From positions 744,001 to 808,000 of the forward strand of contig JACKDL010000001.1 in the NCBI GenBank assembly GCA_020633555.1: DNA of 64,000 nucleotides, read 5' to 3'. This stretch comes from Myxococcales bacterium (GTDB lineage Bacteria; Myxococcota_A; Bradymonadia; UBA7976; UBA1532). The first letter of the stretch is position 1, and every line of letters starts with the position of its first letter. Positions 31,460 to 38,405 of the stretch are shown one piece after another. The notes under the pieces were generated by a model, which saw only the letters and a program-made list of their open reading frames with translations, ran no database searches and had not been told where the DNA came from. Made by a program: the position numbers and the translations under genes.

Positions 31460-32977
31460 TCAGCTCGTCCGCTTCACTTCGCCCGACTTCAGCTTCGCCT
31501 GGTAGCTCGACAGCTCGCGGGCCACCACCCCCGACATGAGGGCGACGCCGAGCACGTTGGGCACCGACATGCCCAGGATCATCAGGTCGGAGAAGTCGAG
31601 GATGTTGGTGGCCGTGACCACCGAGCCCAGGAAGGTGAAGGTCAGGAACAGCAGCCGGTACACCAGGGTGGTGCCCTCGCCGAACAGCCAGGTCCAGCAG
31701 CGCTCGCCGTAGTAGGACCACGAGATCATCGTGGAGTAGGCGAACAGCAGCACCGCCACCGACAGCAGCGTGGGGAACCACGAAATGACGCTTCCCATGG
31801 CCTTCGAGGTCAGGGCGGCGCCCTGGTTCGACGCGATGAGATCCGCGTACAGCGGGTTGCCGGTGTCGTAGGCGCCGGTAATGACGATCACCAGCGCGGT
31901 CATGGTGCACACCACCACCGTGTCGATGAAGGGCTCCAGCAGGGCCACGATGCCCTCTTGCACCGGGTAGTCCACCTTGGCCGCCGCGTGGGCGATGGCC
32001 GCCGATCCCACGCCCGCCTCGTTCGAGAAGGCCGCCCGCTTGATGCCCTGCACCAGCACGCCCACGATGCCGCCGCCCACCGCCGTGGGGTTGAAGGCGC
32101 CCTCGAAGATGTGCCGGAAGGCCGTGGGGATCTCGCTGGCGTTGACCGCCAGGATGTACGCCGCCGCCAGCACGTAGATGGTGACCATGGCGGGCACCAC
32201 CTTGTCGGCCACGCTGGCGATGCGACGGATGCCGCCGATGATGACGATGCCCACCAGCACCACCATCACCGCCCCGTACACCCACGGGTTCGCGTCCAGG
32301 AACGGCACCGCCAGCCGGATCTGATCGAGACTCTGCTTCACCTGGAAGGAGTTGCCGCCCCCGAAGGAGCCCAGGATGCACAGCACCGTGAACGCGATGG
32401 CCAGCACCTTGCCCAGGCCCTTCAGGCCCATCTCGGCCAGGCCGTCGGACAGGTAGTACATGGCGCCGCCCATCACCGAGCCGTCGGGCCGCACCTTCCG
32501 GTACTTCTGGCCCAGGGTCACCTCGCTGAACTTCGCCGTCATGCCCAGCAGGCCCGCCACGATCATCCAGAAGGTGGCGCCCGGGCCGCCCATGCTCACG
32601 GCGATGGCCACGCCCGCGATGTTGCCCAGGCCCACCGTGGCCGAGAGGGCCGCCGTCAGCGCCTGGAAGTGGCTCACCTCGCCCTCGGCGTCCGGCGAGT
32701 CGTACTTGCCCCGAACAAGCGCGATGGCGTGGCCGAACATGCGGAAGTTCACGAAGCCCATCCGCAGGGTGAAGTACAGTGCGCCCAACCCCAGCCAGGC
32801 CACCACGATGGGCATGTTGATGCCCGGGATGGGCCAGAACAGCACCGACGCGATGGGGCCCACGAGCCACTCGCCGAAGAACTGGTCCATGGACTCTTCG
32901 AAGCCGGCGTGGGCGGGCGCGGCCGCGGCCAGCACGGCCAGGGCGGACAGCGCAGCGATGCGCGGCGAGCGGAACAT
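31460..32977 (-). CDS. Alanine/glycine:Na+ symporter (AGCS family)
   Basis: 505 residues in the inner membrane with about 10-11 hydrophobic segments. Family hallmarks include GLGNIAGVAIAVSMGGPGA, AKFSEVTLGQKYR, GGNSFQVKQ, KRAAFSNEAGVGSAAIAHAAA and SYYGERC. The N-terminus (about 25 residues) looks like a cleavable signal. ATG 32977 follows GGAG at 5 nt; the GTG at 32983 is inside that site. Its promoter (33045-33074) overlaps a hairpin, which suggests regulation. Exports or imports L-alanine or D-alanine with Na+; the exact substrate is not deducible. Confidence 0.93.
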   Translation of the reverse strand: MFRSPRIAALSALAVLAAAAPAHAGFEESMDQFFGEWLVGPIASVLFWPIPGINMPIVVAWLGLGALYFTLRMGFVNFRMFGHAIALVRGKYDSPDAEGEVSHFQALTAALSATVGLGNIAGVAIAVSMGGPGATFWMIVAGLLGMTAKFSEVTLGQKYRKVRPDGSVMGGAMYYLSDGLAEMGLKGLGKVLAIAFTVLCILGSFGGGNSFQVKQSLDQIRLAVPFLDANPWVYGAVMVVLVGIVIIGGIRRIASVADKVVPAMVTIYVLAAAYILAVNASEIPTAFRHIFEGAFNPTAVGGGIVGVLVQGIKRAAFSNEAGVGSAAIAHAAAKVDYPVQEGIVALLEPFIDTVVVCTMTALVIVITGAYDTGNPLYADLIASNQGAALTSKAMGSVISWFPTLLSVAVLLFAYSTMISWSYYGERCWTWLFGEGTTLVYRLLFLTFTFLGSVVTATNILDFSDLMILGMSVPNVLGVALMSGVVARELSSYQAKLKSGEVKRTS

Positions 32978-33030
32978 GGGCACTCCGGTCGGTGGTGGAA
33001 GGGGCCCTGGCGGCGCCCCTCGCGTCCACC

Positions 33031-33071
33031 ACAGCCGTGCGGCGGGTGTAGATCCCCCGCCCCACGGCTGT
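33031..33071. other. Hairpin overlapping the symporter promoter
   Basis: ACAGCCGTG (33031-33039) pairs with CACGGCTGT (33063-33071), and GGCGGG (33041-33046) pairs with CCCGCC (33056-33061) with a 9-nt loop. It could be a terminator for der upstream or an operator for the symporter promoter, because it overlaps both the -35 and -10 elements. Confidence 0.45.
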
Positions 33072-33074
33072 CAA
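33045..33074 (-). promoter_or_regulatory. Candidate promoter of the AGCS symporter gene
   Basis: Minus strand: perfect TTGACA (33074-33069), 18-nt spacer, TACACC (33050-33045), with about 65 nt of leader before ATG 32977. Confidence 0.45.
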
Positions 33075-33092
33075 CCGGGGGCCACCGGGGTG

Positions 33093-34442
33093 CTACTCGT
33101 CGTCAGGATCGAAGGGGTTGGGGCCCTTGCCCTTGAACACCAGCTTGATCGGCGTGCCCTCGAAGTCGAAGGCCTCACGTAGCTGGTTGAGCAGGAAGCG
33201 CTCGTAGCTGAAGTGCACCGCCTCGGCGTCGTTGACCGACACCACGATGGTGGGCGGCGCGTTGCGCACCTGGGTGGCGTAGTACAGCTTCAGCCGCCGG
33301 TTCTTGTGGATGGGCGGGTGGTGCTTCTGCGTGGCCAGCTCGAGCCAGCGGTTCAGCGGCCCCGTGGCGATGCGCTGCAGGTGGCTCTGGCGCACCTTCT
33401 CCACCAGGCTCAGCAGCTTGTGCACCCGCTGGCCGGTCAGCCCCGACAGGAACAGCACCGGCGCGAAGGTGGCGAAGGGCAGCTTCAGCCGCAGATCCGC
33501 CTCGACGAGCTGCGCCGTGCGGTGGTCCTTCTCGACGGCGTCCCACTTGTTGACCACCAACACCACGCCCCGGCCGCGGTCCACCGCCACGCCCAGGATG
33601 CGGGCGTCTTGATCGGTGAGCCCCTCGGTGGCGTCGATGAGCATCACCGCCACGTGGCAGCGCTCGATGGCCTTGAGCGTGCGCATGACGCTGAAGCCCT
33701 CGGCGCTGCCGCGGCTGATCCCCCGCCGGCGCCGCAGCCCCGCCGTGTCGATGAGCAGGTACTCCTGCCCATCGGGCCCGGTGAGCGGCAGGTCGATGGC
33801 GTCGCGGGTGGTGCCCGCCACGTTGTCGACGATGACCCGCTCCTCGCCGAGCAGGCGGTTGGCCAGGGTGCTCTTGCCCACGTTCGGCCGCCCGATCAGG
33901 GCGATGCGGGTGACCGCCTCGTCCTCGGCGTCCTCGTCCTCCTGAGGCTCGGGCAGCAGCGCCACCACCGCGTCCAGCAGGCGGTTCACGCCCCGGCCGT
34001 GCTCGGCCGAGATGGGGAACACTTCGGGGATGCCCACCGCGTAGAACTCGCTCGCGTAGCCGAGCTGGCTCTTGCCGTCGATCTTGTTCACGGCAAGCAG
34101 CACCCGGTCCTTGCGGCGCCGCAAGATCTCGGCCACGTCGTGATCGGCGGTCACCAGGCCCTCGCGGCCGTCGGTGACGAAGACCACCACCTGCGCCTCA
34201 TCGATGGCCATCAGGGCCTGCTGGCGCATGCTGGCCACCACACCCTGGGTGGCCTCGGGCTCGAAGCCGCCCGTGTCGATCACGGTGAACATGCGCTCGG
34301 CCCACACGGCGTCGCCATAGTGGCGATCCCGCGTGACCCCGGGGGTATCGAGCACGATGGCGCGCCGCTCGCCCACCAGCCGGTTGAACAGCGTCGACTT
34401 GCCCACGTTGGGCCGGCCCACCAGGGCCACCAGCGGTCGCAT
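33093..34442 (-). CDS. der: Ribosome-assembly GTPase Der (EngA)
   Basis: Der has two tandem GTPase domains and a KH-like C-terminal domain and acts in 50S maturation. The 449 residues show both P-loops (GRPNVGKSTLFN near 10 and GRPNVGKSTLAN near 185), both DTPG/DTAG-type G3 motifs (LDTPGVTRD, IDTAGLRRR), NKxD in each half (VNKIDGK, VNKWDAV), and the C-terminal KLYYATQVRNAPPT. The start is the ATG at 34442, one base into the era stop (TGATG). It is cotranscribed with era. Confidence 0.98.
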   Translation of the reverse strand: MRPLVALVGRPNVGKSTLFNRLVGERRAIVLDTPGVTRDRHYGDAVWAERMFTVIDTGGFEPEATQGVVASMRQQALMAIDEAQVVVFVTDGREGLVTADHDVAEILRRRKDRVLLAVNKIDGKSQLGYASEFYAVGIPEVFPISAEHGRGVNRLLDAVVALLPEPQEDEDAEDEAVTRIALIGRPNVGKSTLANRLLGEERVIVDNVAGTTRDAIDLPLTGPDGQEYLLIDTAGLRRRRGISRGSAEGFSVMRTLKAIERCHVAVMLIDATEGLTDQDARILGVAVDRGRGVVLVVNKWDAVEKDHRTAQLVEADLRLKLPFATFAPVLFLSGLTGQRVHKLLSLVEKVRQSHLQRIATGPLNRWLELATQKHHPPIHKNRRLKLYYATQVRNAPPTIVVSVNDAEAVHFSYERFLLNQLREAFDFEGTPIKLVFKGKGPNPFDPDDE

Positions 34443-35368
34443 CACTCGTACCCCAACGCCTTGAGCTGCGCCTTCGAGCGGGTCCAGCCCTCGTCCACGC
34501 GCACGAACAGCTCGAGGTGCACCCGCGACCCCAGCATCCGCTGCAGATCCATGCGGGACTGGGTGCCCAGCTTCTTGATCATCTGGCCCCCCTTCCCGAT
34601 GACGATGCCCTTCTGCGAGGCCCGCTCCACGTGGATGGTGGCCATGATCTCCACCAGCCCGTCCTCGCTCCGGTCCCGCCAGCGCTCGATGCTCACGGCG
34701 GTGCTGTAGGGCACCTCCTGCCCCAGATTGCGGAACAGCTTCTCGCGGATCAGCTCAGCCGCGATGAAGCGCTCGGGCAGATCGGTCAGCGCGTCCGCGG
34801 GATACAGCGCCGGCCCCTCGGGCAGCACCCGCACCAACGCGTCCACCAGGCCGTCCACGTTCTCACCCCGCAGCGCGCTCAGCGGCACCACGGCCTCGAA
34901 GTCGTGCAGCGCGCTGTACGCGGCGATGATGGGCAGCAGGTTGGGCTTCTCGATGCGGTCGATCTTGTTGATCACCAGGAAGACGGGCTTGCTGCGCTCC
35001 TTGAGCTGCGCCAGCAACTCCAGGGCGATGTCGCTGATGCCCACCTGCAGGTCGTCGCCCACGCCGGCCTCGACCAGCAGGACCACCGCGTCGGTCTCCC
35101 ACATGGCCTCGGTGGCCACGTCCACCATGTACTGGTTCAGCGCCCGCTTCGCCCGGTGTACGCCCGGCGTGTCGATGAAGACGAGCTGGGCGTCGGGCCG
35201 GGTCAGCACGCCCGGGATCCGGTTGCGCGTGGTCTGCGGCCGGTTCGACGTGATGGCGAGCTTCTCGCCCAGCAGTTGATTGAGCAGGGTCGACTTGCCC
35301 ACGTTGGGCTTGCCGATGAGCGTCACGAAGCCGCAGCGATGCCCGGCCTGGGGGGTCGCGTCATCCAC
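34442..35368 (-). CDS. era: GTPase Era
   Basis: Era binds the 3' end of 16S rRNA and couples 30S assembly to growth. The 308 residues contain P-loop GKPNVGKSTLLN, FIDTPGVHR, INKIDRIEKP, and the C-terminal KH domain with VIGKGGQMIKKLG. The start is GTG 35368. The promoter lies at 35398-35426; der follows with a one-base overlap. Rnc, often linked to era in other bacteria, is instead at 60.6 kb. Confidence 0.98.
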   Translation of the reverse strand: MDDATPQAGHRCGFVTLIGKPNVGKSTLLNQLLGEKLAITSNRPQTTRNRIPGVLTRPDAQLVFIDTPGVHRAKRALNQYMVDVATEAMWETDAVVLLVEAGVGDDLQVGISDIALELLAQLKERSKPVFLVINKIDRIEKPNLLPIIAAYSALHDFEAVVPLSALRGENVDGLVDALVRVLPEGPALYPADALTDLPERFIAAELIREKLFRNLGQEVPYSTAVSIERWRDRSEDGLVEIMATIHVERASQKGIVIGKGGQMIKKLGTQSRMDLQRMLGSRVHLELFVRVDEGWTRSKAQLKALGYE

Positions 35369-35397
35369 GGCGCGCTCCGATGAGAAAAAGGCGGCGG

Positions 35398-35426
35398 ATA
35401 CTAGCAGCGGCGCTGTGGCATCTCAA
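35398..35426 (-). promoter_or_regulatory. era-der promoter
   Basis: Minus strand: TTGAGA (35426-35421), 17-nt spacer, TAGTAT (35403-35398), 30 nt before the era start. The TGCTAG extended -10 resembles those before 7721 and purA. Confidence 0.6.
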
Positions 35427-35529
35427 CCGACACCGCGCCGGAGCCCTTGATCCGCCAGCGCTTTCTTGGATGATGAAACGCCGCGGCCGCCCCGGCCGTA
35501 CCCAAACCCCGATGAGGAGCCTCCCCCCC

Positions 35530-36171
35530 ATGCCCCGCCTGATGATCCTCGGCGGCCTGGTCCTGGTCATGGCCCTGCTGACGGGCTGCCGCGACGAGGC
35601 CCCCGTGCCCGCCGCCGTGACGCCCAGCCTGATCGAGGTCACCGCACAGCGCACGGATCTGCTGTACCGCTACCGCGACGCCGAGGGCGCCTGGCAGCAG
35701 GCGATCGCCCTCGACGAGATCCCGGCCGAAGCCCGCGCCAAGGTGGTGGTGGTGGATCTGGCCCAGTCCCCCGAGCAGCGGGCGGCTGGCCAGGTGGTCC
35801 AGCTCTTCGATCTGCGGCAACCCGGCGCCGACGGGCGGTTCCCCGGCCGGCTGGTGCCTCGGGGTGAGCTCGAGCAAGCCCTGGCGGCGGAACTCGCCGA
35901 GAAGCTCGAGGCCCGCAAGCAGGCGCCGGTGACCATGTACTCCGCGTCGTGGTGCGGGGTCTGCAAGAAGGCCCGGGCGTTCCTGGACGACGCGGGCATC
36001 GCCTACGTCGAGAAGGATATCGAGAAGGACCAGGCGGCCGCCCGCGAGCTGCGGGCCAAGGCCCAGGCGCAGGGCGTCGACGCCAGCGGCGTCCCGGTCT
36101 TTGACATCGGGGGCAAGCTCGTGGCGGGCTTCGATCCCAACACCCTGCGCCGCCTGGCCCGCGGCGGCTGA
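35530..36171 (+). CDS. Glutaredoxin-domain lipoprotein
   Basis: 213 residues. Signal peptide with LLTGC lipobox (Cys20). An N-terminal DUF4124-like region (LLYRYRDAEGAWQQAIALDEIP) is followed by a C-terminal glutaredoxin fold with MYSASWCGVCKKAR (CGVC at about 142-145), SGVPVFDIGG and a GFDPNTL end. It probably reduces disulfides outside the cytoplasm. ATG 35530 is chosen because the lipobox is then at residue 20; GAGGAG lies 10 nt upstream. The following gene encodes a DsbD-like reductase 15 bp away, the likely electron donor. Confidence 0.85.
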   Translation: MPRLMILGGLVLVMALLTGCRDEAPVPAAVTPSLIEVTAQRTDLLYRYRDAEGAWQQAIALDEIPAEARAKVVVVDLAQSPEQRAAGQVVQLFDLRQPGADGRFPGRLVPRGELEQALAAELAEKLEARKQAPVTMYSASWCGVCKKARAFLDDAGIAYVEKDIEKDQAAARELRAKAQAQGVDASGVPVFDIGGKLVAGFDPNTLRRLARGG

Positions 36172-36186
36172 GCCTGCGAGGACACC

Positions 36187-37434
36187 TTGGAGTTCGCGAT
36201 CACGTTTCTGTCGGGGGTGGCGGGGGGCCTGATCCTCAACGTCATGCCCTGCGTGTTCCCGGTGCTGTTCTTCAAGCTGCAGTCGTGGATCGCCCACGCC
36301 GACAGCAGCGCCAGCCACAAGCGGGTGGACGCGCTGGCCTACCTGGGCGGCAGCCTGGTGACGTTCAGCGTCTTCGCCGTCGCCGTCATCGCCCTGCGCA
36401 CCTCGGGCCAGAGCCTGGGCTGGGGCATGCAGATGCAGAACCCGGGCTTCGTGGCCTTCCTGGTGGGCCTGCTGTTCGCCTTCGGCCTCAACGCCATCGA
36501 CGTGTTCTCGTTCAGCGTTTCGGTGAGCGGCGGCGGCAGGAAGGGCTGGGTGGGGTCGTTCACGGACGGCGCCATGATCACCCTGGTGTCCACGCCCTGC
36601 TCCGCCCCTTTCCTGGGCGGCGCCGCCACCTACGCCCTGGCGGGCGACGCGGCGTGGTGGGAGACGCTGGTGCTGTTCTGGAGCATCGGCGTGGGCCTGT
36701 CGCTGCCGGTGCTGGCCATTGGCTTCATCCCGGCGCTGAACCGACTGCTCCCTCGGCCCGGCGCCTGGATGGAGACCATGAAGGTCCTGGTGGCGTTCAC
36801 CCTGTTCGGGGCCGCCATCTGGCTCTACGGGGTCCTCCAGGCACAGATCACGCCCGAGTCGGCCACCGACTTCCTGTGGTTCACCCTGGCCCTCACGGCC
36901 GGCCTGTGGGCCTGGCAGCGGGTCAAGGCGAAGGATTGGCAGGCGGGCGCACGCTGGGGCGGGCAGCTCCTCGCCCTGGGGGCCATCGTGGGCGCCGGCT
37001 TCTGGCTGCTGCACTTCGAAGCGCGCAGCCGCGACGCGGGCACGGTGGCGGCCGCCGGCGAGTCCAGCGTCACCGACGGCAAGCTCGTCTGGACCGCCTA
37101 CAGCGACGAGGCGCTGGCCACGGCGAAGGGCCGCAACCAGCCCGTCTTCATCGACTTCACCGCCGACTGGTGCTTGACCTGCAAGACCTTCGAGAAGACC
37201 CACATCAACGTGCCCGAGGTCATCGCCGCCTTCGACGAGACCCGCACCCTGGCGGTGAAGGCCGATCTCACCTCACAAGAGAGCCAGCTCTGGGACGTGC
37301 TGGCGAAGTACGGCCGCAGCGGTCTGCCCGCCTACGTGTTCCTGAAGCCCGACGGCTCCCAGGAGGTGCTGCCCGAGGGCCCACCCATGAAGCTGGCGGC
37401 GAAGATCCGCGCCGTGGCGGGCGCATCCCGCTGA
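36187..37434 (+). CDS. DsbD-like thiol:disulfide interchange protein
   Basis: 415 residues. About eight membrane segments form the DsbD beta domain with the redox Cys pair in NVMPCVFPVLF and STPCSAPFLGG. A C-terminal thioredoxin domain carries ADWCLTCKTFEK (CLTC at about 329-332) and the cis-Pro in GLPAYVFL. The N-terminal periplasmic alpha domain of full DsbD is missing. It moves electrons from cytoplasmic thioredoxin to periplasmic partners, probably including the adjacent glutaredoxin lipoprotein. The start is TTG 36187 after GAGGA. Confidence 0.92.
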   Translation: MEFAITFLSGVAGGLILNVMPCVFPVLFFKLQSWIAHADSSASHKRVDALAYLGGSLVTFSVFAVAVIALRTSGQSLGWGMQMQNPGFVAFLVGLLFAFGLNAIDVFSFSVSVSGGGRKGWVGSFTDGAMITLVSTPCSAPFLGGAATYALAGDAAWWETLVLFWSIGVGLSLPVLAIGFIPALNRLLPRPGAWMETMKVLVAFTLFGAAIWLYGVLQAQITPESATDFLWFTLALTAGLWAWQRVKAKDWQAGARWGGQLLALGAIVGAGFWLLHFEARSRDAGTVAAAGESSVTDGKLVWTAYSDEALATAKGRNQPVFIDFTADWCLTCKTFEKTHINVPEVIAAFDETRTLAVKADLTSQESQLWDVLAKYGRSGLPAYVFLKPDGSQEVLPEGPPMKLAAKIRAVAGASR

Positions 37435-37510
37435 GCCGAGGCCGGCGCCCCTTGCAGCAGCCCGCCCGCCCGTGCCAGAACCCGCGGCCCACTGCGCGCG
37501 GAGGATGCCC

Positions 37511-38371
37511 ATGAACGCCCCCCACCTGGAGCCGCTGTCCGCTGGCGTCGACCTGATCCGCAGCCTGGAGGCCGTCGCCGCCCGCCTGGGCGCGCAGCGG
37601 GGTCAGGTCCAGGCCGCCGGCCCCCTGCAGCGCGTGGTGGTGCGCCCCACCGTGGACGCCCCCGCCCTGGCCATCGAAGGCCCCGTGGAGCTGGTGCAGG
37701 CCGAGGGCCTGCTGGTGGACGGCCCGCTGGTGTTGCGCGGGGTGGTGGCCTGGAGCGACCGGGGCGTGCCGCGCATGGCCGCGGGCTACCTGGACGACGC
37801 CGTGAGCGCCGGGCTGCTGGCCCGGGTTCACATCTGGCAGGCCGGCCCGTCGGCGCAGGTGGGGGCCACGGCTCCCATGGAGGCCCCCGCGCCCCGGCCG
37901 AGCGCCGAGCCTGCGCGCCCGCGGCGCCCGCGGAAGGCGGCCGATCCGGCAGTGCAGCCCACCCGGCGCGAGCCTGAGCCCGCCGCCGATGATGACGACG
38001 ACCCCCACGTGAATCTGGCGCCGGAGCTGGACGCCCTGGCCGCTCAGCCGACCCCCACGCCGCCCGCGCCCCCCGCCGGTGGCGGCTGGGCCGCAGCGGT
38101 CGCCGCCTCGCGCAACGCACCTCGGCGCCCCATGCCCTCGCCGGACGACCTGGGCTTCGACGTGGACGGCGCTCCTGAGCTCAAGCGCGGCGATCTGCTG
38201 ATCCACCCCCGGTTCGGGCGCTGCCGAGTGCTCCGCGCGGCCCAGGGCGACAAGGTCCGCATCCAGCGCCCCACGGGGGCGCACATCGACCTTCACCTGC
38301 GGGTGGTGCAGTTCCGGCGCCTGCCCGACGAGGACGGGAAGCGCATCTTCCAGTTGAAGATCGGCCGCTGA
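37511..38371 (+). CDS. PPC/DUF296-like plus CarD/Tudor-like putative nucleic-acid-binding protein
   Basis: 286 residues. Residues 5-110 resemble the PPC (DUF296) domain: LSAGVDLIRSLEAVAARLG, then VELVQAEGLL and AAGYLDDAVSA. A disordered Ala/Pro/Asp-rich stretch spans about 120-215. The C-terminal 70 residues (KRGDLLIHPRFGRCRVLRA ... KVRIQRPTGAHIDLHL) resemble the CarD/TRCF RNA-polymerase-interaction fold. The combination is unusual and suggests a chromatin-like or transcription-associated role; this is inference. ATG 37511 has GGAGG about 7 nt upstream. It is convergent with the REC/PATAN gene. Confidence 0.65.
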   Translation: MNAPHLEPLSAGVDLIRSLEAVAARLGAQRGQVQAAGPLQRVVVRPTVDAPALAIEGPVELVQAEGLLVDGPLVLRGVVAWSDRGVPRMAAGYLDDAVSAGLLARVHIWQAGPSAQVGATAPMEAPAPRPSAEPARPRRPRKAADPAVQPTRREPEPAADDDDDPHVNLAPELDALAAQPTPTPPAPPAGGGWAAAVAASRNAPRRPMPSPDDLGFDVDGAPELKRGDLLIHPRFGRCRVLRAAQGDKVRIQRPTGAHIDLHLRVVQFRRLPDEDGKRIFQLKIGR

Positions 38372-38372
38372 A

Positions 38373-38391
38373 CCCCTTGACCTTCAAGGGG
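38373..38391. terminator. Short hairpin between convergent genes
   Basis: CCCCTTGA (38373-38380) and TCAAGGGG (38384-38391) form a perfect 8-bp stem with a 3-nt loop directly after the upstream stop codon. No U-run follows; it probably serves both convergent genes. Confidence 0.5.
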
Positions 38392-38405
38392 AATCCAGCG
38401 GCTCA

